Notes under the pieces: generated by a model
Database searches by the model: none
What the model was told of the DNA's origin: nothing
The model's input: only the letters and a program-made list of their open reading frames with translations
Shown: piece by piece, positions 8,412 to 17,449 of the stretch
Position numbering within the stretch: position 1 is the first letter of the stretch
Layout of the letters: every line of letters begins with the position of its first letter
Source of the DNA: Pseudomonadota bacterium
GTDB lineage: Bacteria > Pseudomonadota > Alphaproteobacteria > Sphingomonadales > Sphingomonadaceae
Length of the DNA: 64,000 nucleotides
Assembly: GCA_021849075.1 (NCBI GenBank)
Contig: JAJZTH010000001.1
Coordinates: forward strand, 328,703-392,702
Reading direction: 5' to 3'
Made by a program: the position numbers and the translations under genes

Positions 8412-8711
8412 ATGCGACCCAGACCCGAATATGGCAAGCCGGATAGCGGGCAGGATAGCGCGGAAGAGGCCGCGACGCTGGCGTTGATGGCGCTGGGATG
8501 GACGCTGAGCGACAGCGCGCGGGCCGATCGGCTGCTGGCGCTGACCGGCCTGGATGTCGACGCCCTGCGGACGGGGATCGGCAATCCGGCGATACTGGCT
8601 GCGGTCCTGACCTTCCTGGCCGACCATGAGCCTGACCTGATCGCCTGCGCCGAGGCGATCGACACCACGCCTGCCGCGCTGATCGCGGCGCAGGAAAGAT
8701 TGAACCGATGA
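8412..8711 (+). CDS. DUF3572 family protein
   Basis: 99 aa, start ATG at 8412. The pattern EEAATLALMALGWTLSDSARADRLLALTGLD and the later NPAILAAVLTFLADHE are typical of DUF3572, a small all-helical alphaproteobacterial family of unknown function usually encoded next to divK. It opens a run of overlapping genes: its stop overlaps the next start in ATGA at 8708. Confidence 0.85.
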   Translation: MRPRPEYGKPDSGQDSAEEAATLALMALGWTLSDSARADRLLALTGLDVDALRTGIGNPAILAAVLTFLADHEPDLIACAEAIDTTPAALIAAQERLNR

Positions 8712-9364
8712 CCCGCCCCCTGATCATCACCGATTGCGACGAAGTGCTGCTGCATATGGTCGTGCCGTTCCGCGCATGGCTGGACGAGACGCATGATGTG
8801 CATTTCGACATGCGCGAACGCGGCTTTGCCGAGGCGCTGCGGCACAAGGATAGCGGCGAACCGCTGGAGCGGCAGCATGTCTGGGAACTGCTGCTGGCCT
8901 TTTTCGAGACGGAGATGCACCGGCAAGCGCCGATCGCTGGTGCGGTCGAGGCGCTGCACCGCCTGTCCGCCATCGCCGACATAGAGGTGCTGACCAATAT
9001 CACGCAGCGACACCAAAAGGCGCGTGCGGAGCAGCTGGCGGCCCACGGACTGCATCTGCCAGTCCACTGGAATCAGGGGGGCAAGGGCCGGCCGCTGGCC
9101 GATATCGTGGCGGATCGCGCACCCAGCGTCGCGCTGTTCATCGACGATCTGGCCGAACATCATCATTCGGTCGCCACCCATGCGCCGCATGTGTGGCGGC
9201 TGCATCTGGTCGGCGAACCCGAAATTGCCGAACATGTCCCCGCCGCGCCCTATGCCCATGCCCGCATCGACGATTGGGCGCGCGCCGAACACTGGATCAT
9301 GGAGCGACTGGCGCAGGGGCCGGCTCCGGTCGAAACATCCCTGTCCGATGGAGTTATTGCATGA
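8708..9364 (+). CDS. HAD superfamily hydrolase
   Basis: 218 aa. HAD motif I is TDCDEVLL (Asp nucleophile and Asp acid/base at D-x-D, residues 9-11), motif II is in EVLTNIT, and motif IV is FIDDLAEHH. The cap is small and helical. Substrate unknown; probably a phosphatase of a small metabolite. The start is ATGA-coupled to the DUF3572 gene and the stop is ATGA-coupled to the RidA gene, so the three are one transcription unit. Confidence 0.8.
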   Translation: MTRPLIITDCDEVLLHMVVPFRAWLDETHDVHFDMRERGFAEALRHKDSGEPLERQHVWELLLAFFETEMHRQAPIAGAVEALHRLSAIADIEVLTNITQRHQKARAEQLAAHGLHLPVHWNQGGKGRPLADIVADRAPSVALFIDDLAEHHHSVATHAPHVWRLHLVGEPEIAEHVPAAPYAHARIDDWARAEHWIMERLAQGPAPVETSLSDGVIA

Positions 9365-9825
9365 GCATCGAAGCCCGTATCGCCGAACTCGGCATCACCC
9401 TGCCCCAGGCCGCCGCGCCGGTCGCCGCCTATGTGCCGACGGTGGAGGCCAATGGCCTGTTGCACATCAGTGGCCAGATTGCGCTGGCGCCCGACGGGCT
9501 GATGACCGGACGACTGGGCGAGGATCGCGACCTGGACTATGGCGTCGCCGCCGCTCGGGTGTGCGGCCTGAACCTCATCGCGCAGATGAAGGCGGCGCTG
9601 GGCAGCCTGGACCGGGTCGAACGGATCGTGAAGCTGGGCGCCTTCATCTCCAGCGCGCCGAGCTTTACCGACCAGCCCAAGGTCGCCAATGGCGCATCCG
9701 AACTGATGGTCGAAATCTTCGGCGACGCCGGCAAGCATGCGCGTAGCGCGGTGGGCGTGCCGGTGCTGCCGCTGGGCGCGGTGGTCGAAATCGACGCGGT
9801 GGTTCTTGTCCGCCCGGAAGCCTGA
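9361..9825 (+). CDS. RidA family enamine/imine deaminase-like protein
   Basis: 154 aa, start ATG at 9361. The YjgF/RidA fold shows in NGLLHISGQIAL, LDRVERIVKLGAFISSAPSFTDQPKVANGASELM and the closing RSAVGVPVLPLGAVVEIDAVVL. The Ser-Ala-Val-Gly-Val segment replaces the RxxV Arg region: the Arg of HARSAVGV is present as in the catalytic subfamily. RidA proteins hydrolyse reactive 2-aminoacrylate-type enamines. It lies within the 8.4-11.7 kb overlapping operon. Confidence 0.87.
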   Translation: MSIEARIAELGITLPQAAAPVAAYVPTVEANGLLHISGQIALAPDGLMTGRLGEDRDLDYGVAAARVCGLNLIAQMKAALGSLDRVERIVKLGAFISSAPSFTDQPKVANGASELMVEIFGDAGKHARSAVGVPVLPLGAVVEIDAVVLVRPEA

Positions 9826-10525
9826 TTTTCCGACCGATCGCCCCTTCGCCCATCGCGGATTGCATGGGCCGGGGGTGAGCGAAAATGGCATGGCGGCGTT
9901 TAACGCCGCCATCGCCGGCGGACATGGCATCGAATGCGATGTCCGGGTCAGCCGGGACGGCGTGGCCTTCGTCTTTCACGATGCGACGCTGGCGCGGATG
10001 GCAGGTCGCGACGAGGCGGTCGCCGCGCTGGACGCCGCTACGCTGGATGGCGTCACCCTGCCCGATGGCGGCGCCATCCCCCGATTGTCTGCGCTGCTGG
10101 CGCGATGTGGCGGCCAGACGCCGCTGCTGGTAGAGATCAAGGCCGACGGGCGGCAGGTTGAAGCGCTGTGCCGGGCGGTGGCGCGCGATCTGGATACGTG
10201 GCCGGGCGCGCCGGTGGCCGTGATGTCGTTCAATCCCTATGCCGTCCGCTGGTTCAGGCGACAGCGAGTTGGACAGGTGCGCGGCCTTGTCATCACCCAG
10301 CAGGGCAAAGGTTGGTTGCGCGGTAAAATCGAACGCGCTCTTGCGCTTTGGCTGGCGAAACCCGATTTTGTCGCCTGTGATATTCGCGACTTGCCATCCG
10401 CTCTGTCCCACCGCGCCCGCGCAAGGGGATTGCCCGTGCTGACATGGACCGTGCGCAGCCAGAGCGACCGGACCCGCGCGGCGACCCATGCCGACCAGAT
10501 CATCTTTGAGGTCGGGCATGACTGA
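9806..10525 (+). CDS. glycerophosphodiester phosphodiesterase
   Basis: 239 aa if started at a TTG at 9806, inside the end of the RidA gene. The only upstream in-frame ATG (9737) would add an arginine/tryptophan-rich stretch that is out-of-frame RidA sequence. The catalytic GDPD signature is present: FAHRGLHG, SENGMAAFNAAI, GIECDVRVSRDGVAFVFHD, then LLVEIKAD and a C-terminal LTWTVRS. No signal peptide, so it acts on glycerophosphodiesters in the cytoplasm (UgpQ-like). It overlaps the downstream gene by 8 nt. Confidence 0.85.
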   Translation: MSARKPDFPTDRPFAHRGLHGPGVSENGMAAFNAAIAGGHGIECDVRVSRDGVAFVFHDATLARMAGRDEAVAALDAATLDGVTLPDGGAIPRLSALLARCGGQTPLLVEIKADGRQVEALCRAVARDLDTWPGAPVAVMSFNPYAVRWFRRQRVGQVRGLVITQQGKGWLRGKIERALALWLAKPDFVACDIRDLPSALSHRARARGLPVLTWTVRSQSDRTRAATHADQIIFEVGHD

Positions 10526-11651
10526 CGTGACGGCGCGCATCGCGTCGGGCGTGGCGGATTTCGACCGGGCGGCATGGAATGCCTGCGCAGGACATGATAA
10601 CCCATTCATAAGTTGGGATTTTCTGGTCGCGCTAGAACGATCCGGCAGCGTCGGTGGCGACAGCGGCTGGCAACCTTTACCCATCGTCATCGATGGCCCG
10701 GATGGAGGGATCGCCGCCGCCGCGCCGGCCTATGGCAAGAGCCACAGCCAGGGCGAATATGTGTTCGACCATAGCTGGGCCGACGCCTGGGAGCGGGCGG
10801 GCGGACGCTATTATCCCAAGATCCAGATCGCAGCCCCCTTCTCACCCGTGCCCGGTCCCCGGCTGCTGCTGCGCGATTCCACGCAGGCCCCCGCGCTGAT
10901 CGCGGGCATCGAAATGCTGGTCGACCGCAATCAGCTATCCTCCGCCCATGCGACCTTCATCGACGCGAGCGAAGTGCCGCTGTTCGAAGCGGCCGGCTGG
11001 CTGATCCGGGAAGACAGCCAGTTCCACTGGACCAATCGCGGCTATGGCGGGTTTGAGGATTTTCTGGCCGACCTGTCGAGCGAGAAGCGCAAAAATATTC
11101 GCAAGGAAAGGCGGCGTGCGGTCGAGGGGCTGGAGATCGTTCACCTGACCGGCAGCGACCTGACCGAGGCGCATTGGGACATATTCTGGGATTTCTATCA
11201 GGATACCGGCGCGCGCAAATGGGGCCAGCCCTATCTGACCCGGTCCTTCTTCTCGATCCTGGGCGAGACGATGGCGGACAAGGTGCTGCTGATGCTGGCG
11301 CTGCGCGACGGGCGGGCGATTGCCGGCGCGCTCAACCTGATCGGCGCGGACACGCTGTATGGCCGTTATTGGGGGTGCGTCGAGGATGTGCCCAACCTGC
11401 ACTTCGAACTTTGCTATTATCAGGCGATCGACGCCGCCATCGCGCGCGGGCTGCGCCGGGTCGAGGCCGGGGCGCAGGGCGGTCACAAGCTGGCGCGGGG
11501 CTATGCTCCCGAACCGACCTGGTCGGCGCATTATCTGCCCAATGCCGGGTTCCGCCGCGCGGTGGCCGCTTTTCTGACCGACGAGCGACAGGGCGTACAG
11601 CGCGACCGGCTGTGGCTGAAGGAGCGAACCCCGTTCAGGAAAGATGGCTGA
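10518..11651 (+). CDS. GNAT-fold acyltransferase, DUF482/FemAB-like
   Basis: 377 aa, start ATG at 10518. It belongs to the family often labelled peptidoglycan biosynthesis protein (DUF482), with two GNAT/FemAB-like domains. Signature segments are NPFISWDFLVALE near the N-terminus, KIQIAAPFSPVPGPRLL, LSSEKRKNIRKERR and the C-terminal FELCYYQAIDAAIARGLRRVEAGAQGGHKLARGY. Substrate unknown; a role as aminoacyl/acyl transferase is by fold only. Its stop abuts the stop of the convergent Sel1 gene with no spacer. Confidence 0.82.
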   Translation: MTDVTARIASGVADFDRAAWNACAGHDNPFISWDFLVALERSGSVGGDSGWQPLPIVIDGPDGGIAAAAPAYGKSHSQGEYVFDHSWADAWERAGGRYYPKIQIAAPFSPVPGPRLLLRDSTQAPALIAGIEMLVDRNQLSSAHATFIDASEVPLFEAAGWLIREDSQFHWTNRGYGGFEDFLADLSSEKRKNIRKERRRAVEGLEIVHLTGSDLTEAHWDIFWDFYQDTGARKWGQPYLTRSFFSILGETMADKVLLMLALRDGRAIAGALNLIGADTLYGRYWGCVEDVPNLHFELCYYQAIDAAIARGLRRVEAGAQGGHKLARGYAPEPTWSAHYLPNAGFRRAVAAFLTDERQGVQRDRLWLKERTPFRKDG

Positions 11652-11948
11652 TCAGGCGGCGCGCGGCTGGCTGGCGATGATGATGGCGCGGGCGGCGCGC
11701 TGCGCCTCAGCGATTTCGCGGGCGGTCATTTCCTCGGCGATTTCGGCGCGCATCGCCTGACCCGCTTCGCTGCCGCGCGATGCGGCGAGGTTGAACCATT
11801 TATGGGCTTCGATGAAGTCGATCGGCAGGTCGCCCGCGCCGCAGCTATAGGCGACGCCCAGTTCGAAACATTCTTCCGCCGATCCATAGCCCATCCGCGA
11901 CCGGCGGGCTTCCATAAGAAATTCTGCGCTCTTGATGCTGTTACCCAT
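11652..11948 (-). CDS. Sel1-repeat small protein
   Basis: 98 aa, ATG at 11948. One Sel1-like repeat is clear (CFELGVAYSCGAGDLPIDFIEAHKWFNLAASRGSEAG), followed by a helical Arg/Ala-rich tail (REIAEAQRAARAII). Sel1 repeats mediate protein contacts. No signal peptide, so cytoplasmic. It stands alone, convergent with the acyltransferase gene and divergent from the MFS gene. Confidence 0.8.
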   Translation of the reverse strand: MGNSIKSAEFLMEARRSRMGYGSAEECFELGVAYSCGAGDLPIDFIEAHKWFNLAASRGSEAGQAMRAEIAEEMTAREIAEAQRAARAIIIASQPRAA

Positions 11949-12164
11949 GATGTCTTCCCCTGTCTCAACCCTAGCTCAATGGATCTGGACCCCTTTTTCC
12001 ATGAGCAGCAGCTTTGACCGGGAAGCGATAAAAAATGGTTAACGCGATATTTGCCATATTCGCGCTTGCGTGAAGACGCCATGGCCCCGCGCGGAGCCGG
12101 CCTGCCGCAGTCCGTAGCAGTTAGGGACTGGTGCAAGCGTCCCGTTGCGACCATAGCCAATGGC

Positions 12165-13433
12165 ATGACCCAGACGCCCACTGCCGCCCCACCGCCCGCG
12201 CGCGCCATCCAGTTCCGCGAGTTCGTGATGCTGTGCGCCTGTCTGATGGCGATGAACGCCCTGTCGATCGATCCCATGCTGCCGGCGCTGCCGGACATTG
12301 GCCGCGATCTGGCGATCCCCCATCCCAATGACCGGCAATTGATCATCAGCGTCTATTTTCTGGGGCTGGGCTTTGGGTCGCTACTGTTTGGCGTGCTGTC
12401 CGACCGCTATGGCCGCAAGACGGTGTTGGGCATAGCGATGGCGCTGTTCATCCTGTCCACCATCGCCTGCGCCAGCGCGCAGAGCTTTACGATGATGCTG
12501 GCGGCGCGCGCCTGTGCCGGCTTCTTTGCCGGGGCCAGCCGCGTCATCACTGTCGGCATCGTGCGCGACCAGTTCAGGGGCGACGCGATGGCGCGGGTCA
12601 TGTCGCTGATCTTCGCGGTGTTCATGCTGATCCCGGTCATAGCGCCCAGTTTTGGCCAGGCGATATTGTGGATCGCGCCATGGCGCTGGATTTTTTGGGT
12701 GCTCTGCCTGCTGGGATGCCTGATTTTGGGCTGGATGCTGCTTCGCCTGCCTGAAACGCTGCCGCCGCACAACCGCATCCGCATCACCCCGGGGGCGTTG
12801 CTCCACACCATCGGCACCGTCCTACGCACGCGCAGTTCCATCGGCTACATGCTGGCGAGCGGGGTGGTGACGGGCGGCCTGATCGGCTTCATCCTGTCGA
12901 TCCAGCAGATTTTCTTCGACGTTTTCCACGCCGAAAAAATCTTTCCGATCGGCTTTGCGGCGATGGCCGGATCCATGGGACTGGGCAGCCTGATCAACAG
13001 CCGACTGGTGTCGCGCTTTGGCGCACGCCGCATGAGCCAGGGCGCGCTGATCGCCTTCATCCTGATCGCGCTCATGCATCTGGCCGTGACCCTGGCGGGG
13101 TTGGAGACGCTGGCGACTTTCATGATCCTTCAGGCGCTGACGATGATGACGGTGGCGTTCACCGCATCCAATTTCGGCGCCATTTCGATGGAGCCGTTCA
13201 ACAAGGGGGCGGGCGTCGCCTCCTCCTTCCAGGCGTTTTTGACGACCGCCCTGTCGAGCGCGCTGGGCAGCATCGTTGGCCGCGCCTTTAACGGCACCAC
13301 CCTGCCTTTTACGATCGGATTGCTGGCCTTCGGTTCGCTATCCTTGCTGATCGTGGCCTGGGCGGAACGGGGCAAGCTGTTCACCCGCCCCCATCATGGC
13401 GCGATGCGCGAAAGCGAAATCGACTTTCACTAG
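12165..13433 (+). CDS. MFS drug-resistance transporter, Bcr/CflA type
   Basis: 422 aa from the ATG at 12165 (MTQTPTAAPPPAR); a start at 12081 is possible but would add a poor basic leader. It has twelve transmembrane segments, and MFS motif A is LFGVLSDRYGRKTVLG after TM2. The N-terminal IDPMLPALPDIGRDL is typical of the Bcr/CflA drug:proton antiporter branch. Substrate not predictable. A strong bidirectional terminator follows. Confidence 0.88.
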   Translation: MTQTPTAAPPPARAIQFREFVMLCACLMAMNALSIDPMLPALPDIGRDLAIPHPNDRQLIISVYFLGLGFGSLLFGVLSDRYGRKTVLGIAMALFILSTIACASAQSFTMMLAARACAGFFAGASRVITVGIVRDQFRGDAMARVMSLIFAVFMLIPVIAPSFGQAILWIAPWRWIFWVLCLLGCLILGWMLLRLPETLPPHNRIRITPGALLHTIGTVLRTRSSIGYMLASGVVTGGLIGFILSIQQIFFDVFHAEKIFPIGFAAMAGSMGLGSLINSRLVSRFGARRMSQGALIAFILIALMHLAVTLAGLETLATFMILQALTMMTVAFTASNFGAISMEPFNKGAGVASSFQAFLTTALSSALGSIVGRAFNGTTLPFTIGLLAFGSLSLLIVAWAERGKLFTRPHHGAMRESEIDFH

Positions 13434-13544
13434 AGGGGGATGCGATTAGATTGAACCGCATCATACTCTAAGAGTCTTTTGTTTTCTGTATTTTGCGAGC
13501 CGTCATCTGTCAAAATACTCAAAATGGGGCGTCAACGCAGCGCA

Positions 13545-13577
13545 TAAAAAAAGGGGCGGTTTCCCGCCCCTTTTTTT
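13545..13577. terminator. bidirectional intrinsic terminator
   Basis: The stem ggggcgg (13553-13559) pairs with ccgcccc (13564-13570) around a short loop, with a run of seven A before and seven T after. It separates the convergent MFS and APC transporter genes. Confidence 0.9.
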
Positions 13578-13582
13578 GTGGA

Positions 13583-15145
13583 TCAGGCGTCCTTGCCGCC
13601 CGGCGTGTGTACGCCCGGCAGCGGCGGCACCGGCTGGGGCGGGATGCCGGCATCATCTTCCGCCACATCCGTCACGCCGCGGCCGACATGGCTGCGGCTG
13701 CGGCTATAGGCGAAATAGACGACCAGACCGACGGCGGCCCAGCCGACGAACATCAGCTTGGTTTCGACGCCCAGGCTCCAGAAGAGATACATGCAGCCCG
13801 CGATCGCGATCGGCGCAGTGATGTTGATCGCCGGGGTGCGGAACGGACGGGCGCGGCCCGCATCGGTCTTGCGCAGCACCATGACCGCGATCGACACGGC
13901 GGCAAAGGCGAAGAGCGTGCCCGAGTTGGAGATGTCCGCCAGAATGCCGACCGGGAAGAAGGCGGCGAACAAAGCGACAAAGATGCCGGTCAGGATGGTG
14001 ATGACATGCGGCGTCTTGTAGGTCGGATGGACCTTCGAGAACATGGCGGGCAACAGGCCATCGCGGCTCATGACGAAGAAGATGCGGGTCTGGCCGAACA
14101 TCATCATCAGAATGACCGACGGCAGGGCCAGGCCGGCTGCCAGGCCGAGCAGGTTGCCGATCTGGGGCCAGCCGATTTCCCGCAGGGTCCAGGCCAGCGC
14201 CTCCTTCGAGCAGGTGACGGCTTCGGTGCCGGCGGCGGCGAGCGCGGCGCATTGCTGCGACAGGGCGGCCGAACCGGGAGCCAGCGCTTCGCCGGCCGCG
14301 CTGTAGACGGGCTGCGCGCCGACGGTGCCGATCACGCCGGCCGCGACCAGCATGTAGAAGATGGTGCAGATGGCGAGCGAGCCGATCAGGCCGATCGGCA
14401 TGTTGCGCTGGGGATTCTTGGTTTCTTCGGCGGCGGTGGAAACAGCGTCGAAGCCGACATAGGCGAAGAAGATCGATGCGGCGGCGGCGGAAATGCCCGA
14501 GAAACCGAGCGGCGCGAAGGGATGGAAGCCATCCATCTTCATCACCGGCACCGACAGGACGATGAACAGGGTCAGCGCCGACACCTTGATCAGGACCAGG
14601 ATGGCGTTGACGGTCGCGCTTTCCTTGGTGCCGATGACCAGCAGCCAGGTGACGAGCGAGGCGATCAGCATCGCAGGCAGGTTGACCATGCCGCCATCGA
14701 ACGGCCCGCGCGTCAGCAGATCGGGTATGTCGAGATGGAATGTATGTTCGATGAGGCCCACGACATAGCCGGACCAGCCGACCGACACGGCCCCCGCCGC
14801 GACGGCATATTCCAGAATCAGCGCCCAGCCGACCATCCAGGCGATCAGTTCGCCCATCACGGCATAGCTATAGGTATAGGCGGAACCGGATACCGGCACC
14901 ATCGCCGCCATTTCGGCGTAGCAGAGCGCGGCGACCGCGCAGACGAAACCGGCGATGACGAAGGAGAGCATCATGCCGGGACCGGCCTTCTGCGCGGCTT
15001 CGGCGGTGAGAACGAAGATGCCGGTGCCGATGACGGCGCCGATTCCCAGCATGGTCAGCTGAAATGCGCCCAGCGACCGGTGCAGCGATTTCTTCTCGGC
15101 CGTCGCCAATATGGCGTCGAGAGGCTTAACGCGCCCGAAAATCAT
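13583..15145 (-). CDS. APC family amino acid permease (CAT-like)
   Basis: 520 aa, start ATG at 15145. It has 12 or more membrane segments. The consensus amphipathic region and TM1 (LGAFQLTMLGIGAVIGTGIFVLTAEAAQKAGPG) and TM6 (SIFFAYVGFDAVSTAAEETKNPQRNMPIG) are those of cationic-amino-acid-transporter-type APC permeases. A periplasmic loop with two Cys (QQCAALAAAGTEAVTCSKEA) and a Pro/Gly-rich C-terminal tail are extra features. Likely an amino acid importer driven by H+. The gene is monocistronic. Confidence 0.9.
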   Translation of the reverse strand: MIFGRVKPLDAILATAEKKSLHRSLGAFQLTMLGIGAVIGTGIFVLTAEAAQKAGPGMMLSFVIAGFVCAVAALCYAEMAAMVPVSGSAYTYSYAVMGELIAWMVGWALILEYAVAAGAVSVGWSGYVVGLIEHTFHLDIPDLLTRGPFDGGMVNLPAMLIASLVTWLLVIGTKESATVNAILVLIKVSALTLFIVLSVPVMKMDGFHPFAPLGFSGISAAAASIFFAYVGFDAVSTAAEETKNPQRNMPIGLIGSLAICTIFYMLVAAGVIGTVGAQPVYSAAGEALAPGSAALSQQCAALAAAGTEAVTCSKEALAWTLREIGWPQIGNLLGLAAGLALPSVILMMMFGQTRIFFVMSRDGLLPAMFSKVHPTYKTPHVITILTGIFVALFAAFFPVGILADISNSGTLFAFAAVSIAVMVLRKTDAGRARPFRTPAINITAPIAIAGCMYLFWSLGVETKLMFVGWAAVGLVVYFAYSRSRSHVGRGVTDVAEDDAGIPPQPVPPLPGVHTPGGKDA

Positions 15146-15317
15146 GGATGATGCCCTTTACACTCATTTGTTTTGCTCGGGCAGCATGACGCCGCCCCCC
15201 TTGAGCTATGAACGCGAGACTATCGCCTAATCCGCCACGCGCAAGTATGTTGCGTTCACGCGACATTCCTGTGCACTAGCCGGGCTGACTGACACGGGAC
15301 TGACAGGAGCCTTGCCG

Positions 15318-16082
15318 ATGATCGAATTGCTGCGCGCCAGAGGGCTGGAACGGGTGCCCCATGGCTTTGCCGGGCGGCGCGGCGGGGTGTCAACCGGCAT
15401 CCATGCCGGGCTGAATGTCGGGTTGGGATCCACCGACGAACGCGATGCGGTGCTGCGCAATCGCGATCTGGCGCGCGACGCCTTGCTACCCGGTGCGGCG
15501 CTGGTGACGGTGCATCAGGTCCATTCGCCCGATGTGGTGACGGTGACGGTCCCCATAGCCGAAACCGAACGCCCGGCCGCCGACGCCATGGTGACGAATC
15601 AGCCGGGGCTGGTGCTGGGCATATTGACCGCCGATTGCGTGCCGGTGCTGTTCGCCGATAGCCAAGCGGGCGTCGTCGGCGCGGCCCATGCGGGCTGGAA
15701 GGGCGCGATCGGCGGCGTCACCGACCGGACGATCGATGCGATGGTGGCTCTGGGAGCCGATCCGGCGCGCATCGCCTGCGCCATCGGGCCGTGCATCGGC
15801 CGCGCATCCTATGAAGTGGGCGACGATTTCGCGCTGCGCTTCGAACAGGAGGATGCGGACAATGTCCGATTCTTCTCGGCCGGACGGCCGGGCCATTGCC
15901 AGTTCGACATCGCCGCCTATGTCGCGACGCGACTGGCCAATGCGGGCATCGGGCAGATCGCGCTGCTGGACGAGGATACCTATAGCCAGCCCGATCGCTT
16001 CTACAGCTATCGCCGGTCCTGCCACGCGCAGGAAAGCGATTATGGCCGGCAGATTTCGATGATCGCCCTGCCCGAGGCGTAA
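15318..16082 (+). CDS. pgeF: PgeF/YfiH family peptidoglycan-editing / purine nucleoside protein
   Basis: 254 aa, ATG at 15318 with AGGAG about 8 nt upstream. The multicopper-oxidase-like fold of the YfiH family is recognised by HQVHSPDV, TADCVPVLFAD, AHAGWKGAIGGV (His, Lys) and CAIGPCIGRASYEV with the metal-binding Cys/His set. Family members have been assigned peptidoglycan L-Ser editing (PgeF) and purine nucleoside phosphorylase/adenosine deaminase activity. Length is normal. Confidence 0.9.
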   Translation: MIELLRARGLERVPHGFAGRRGGVSTGIHAGLNVGLGSTDERDAVLRNRDLARDALLPGAALVTVHQVHSPDVVTVTVPIAETERPAADAMVTNQPGLVLGILTADCVPVLFADSQAGVVGAAHAGWKGAIGGVTDRTIDAMVALGADPARIACAIGPCIGRASYEVGDDFALRFEQEDADNVRFFSAGRPGHCQFDIAAYVATRLANAGIGQIALLDEDTYSQPDRFYSYRRSCHAQESDYGRQISMIALPEA

Positions 16083-16156
16083 CGCCCCGGCCGCCATTTG
16101 ACGGGGAGATGCGGGCGCGGCACAGATGAGCCGCCTTCCCTCTGTCCGGATTTACC

Positions 16157-16636
16157 ATGCAGCGCATCACCATTTCGATCGACGACCCGCTGGCCGAAAT
16201 GCTGGACCAGATGGTCGCCGATCGCGGCTATCACAGCCGGTCGGAAGCGATGCGCGACATGGCCCGCGATGCGATCGAGCGATGGCGGCAGGACAATAGT
16301 CTGAGCGACCATTGCGTCGCCAATCTCTCTTATGTGGTCGACCGGCGGGTGCGATCGCTGCCGCAGCGTCTGGCCGATCTGCAACATGCGCATCATGATC
16401 TGGTGGCGGCGAGCATGCTGGTGCGGCTGGACCATGACCATAGTCTGGAAAGCGTGATGCTGAAGGGGCCGACCGCGCAGGTGCGCGCCTTTGCCGATCA
16501 GGTCCGGGCCGAACGCGGCGTGCGGTTCGGCACGGTCAACCTGCTGGATGTGGAGCCGGGCGACAGCCATGCACAGGCACAGGCGCACGCGCATGACCAT
16601 CATGGCCATGCGCATCTGTCACCGCGCAGCCGCTGA
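16157..16636 (+). CDS. nikR: NikR-type nickel-responsive regulator with altered metal site
   Basis: 159 aa, ATG at 16157. The N-terminal ribbon-helix-helix (MQRITISIDDPLAEMLDQMV) keeps the base-reading residues R3 and T5, with S7 for T7 of E. coli NikR. The ACT-like metal domain aligns without gaps (QHAHHDLVAAS, then MLVRLDHDHSLESVMLKG), so ligands can be compared. E. coli H76 is kept (H77), but H87 is Leu88, H89 is Arg90 and C95 is Ser96. Two new His (93, 95) sit nearby and a His-rich tail (about 138-153) follows. A perfect NikR operator lies before the TonB receptor gene of this locus. The gene is convergent with the permease gene, overlapping it by 18 nt. Confidence 0.85.
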   Translation: MQRITISIDDPLAEMLDQMVADRGYHSRSEAMRDMARDAIERWRQDNSLSDHCVANLSYVVDRRVRSLPQRLADLQHAHHDLVAASMLVRLDHDHSLESVMLKGPTAQVRAFADQVRAERGVRFGTVNLLDVEPGDSHAQAQAHAHDHHGHAHLSPRSR

Positions 16637-17449
16637 TCCGATCCTGCGACGCGCCCGCACCGCCTGCGCCAGCGACAGGCCGGCAAAGGCGGTCAGGAAC
16701 GACAGGATGATGACGGCGCTGGTGATGCCGCCATGGGCTTCGCGCCATTGATCGATCCGGGGCAAGAGCAGAGCCGCCAGGGCCATGACGCCCAGCGCCA
16801 GATTGATCAGCCCGATGATCAGCGTCATGATACGAGCGGCCATCGCCGCGCCGTCCCCGGCCGTGCGGAGCAGCTGGACCGTCAGCGCGCCATTGGCGAA
16901 GCCCACCAGCATCATGCCGCCGCCAAAGGCCGCGCAGGCGATCAGCGCCGGATGCCAGCCGCCCAGATATTGGCCGGCAAGGCCCAACCCCAATGCGATG
17001 GCGATGGTGTCGAACGAAATGGCGAACAGCGCGCCAGTCAGCAGGATCAGCCAATGGCGATCGGCAGGGCGCACCCAGCGGCTGCGCCATCCCTGCACCA
17101 CGCCTGCCGCCGACCGGCCCGGGCGCGAGGCCGCGCGCAAATTGACGATGCCCAGCAGGATCAGCGTGGTCGCCGATATGCCCACGCCCGTCGCCGCCAG
17201 CCAGTCCGGCGGCGCATCGTCCCGATCGAGATGCAGGCAGGCGAGCATCGCGACCAGCGTGACGACAAGGATATGACCCAGCGCAAAGGATGCGCCGGCC
17301 CACCGCGCCGACCATGGCCGCACCAGCGCATCGCGCCGCGCAATCGCGTCCACCACCGACAGATGATCGGCATCCACGCCATGCCGCGCCCCCAGCGCAA
17401 AGGCGGTGGCGATCAGGACCGGCAGGCTGAGCGCGGCGAGATCGATCAT
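16619..17449 (-). CDS. NiCoT family nickel/cobalt transporter
   Basis: 276 aa, ATG at 17449 in ATGA overlap with the receptor stop. The family hallmark HX4DH is present in TM2 (GARHGVDADHLSVVD), and a second signature, FAISFDTIAIALGLG, matches the TM region LGxDTATE/FD of NiCoT proteins. About eight membrane segments. It imports Ni2+ or Co2+ across the inner membrane. Coupling to an outer-membrane receptor gene and adjacency to nikR make nickel the likelier substrate. Confidence 0.87.
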   Translation of the reverse strand: MIDLAALSLPVLIATAFALGARHGVDADHLSVVDAIARRDALVRPWSARWAGASFALGHILVVTLVAMLACLHLDRDDAPPDWLAATGVGISATTLILLGIVNLRAASRPGRSAAGVVQGWRSRWVRPADRHWLILLTGALFAISFDTIAIALGLGLAGQYLGGWHPALIACAAFGGGMMLVGFANGALTVQLLRTAGDGAAMAARIMTLIIGLINLALGVMALAALLLPRIDQWREAHGGITSAVIILSFLTAFAGLSLAQAVRARRRIGSAAAR

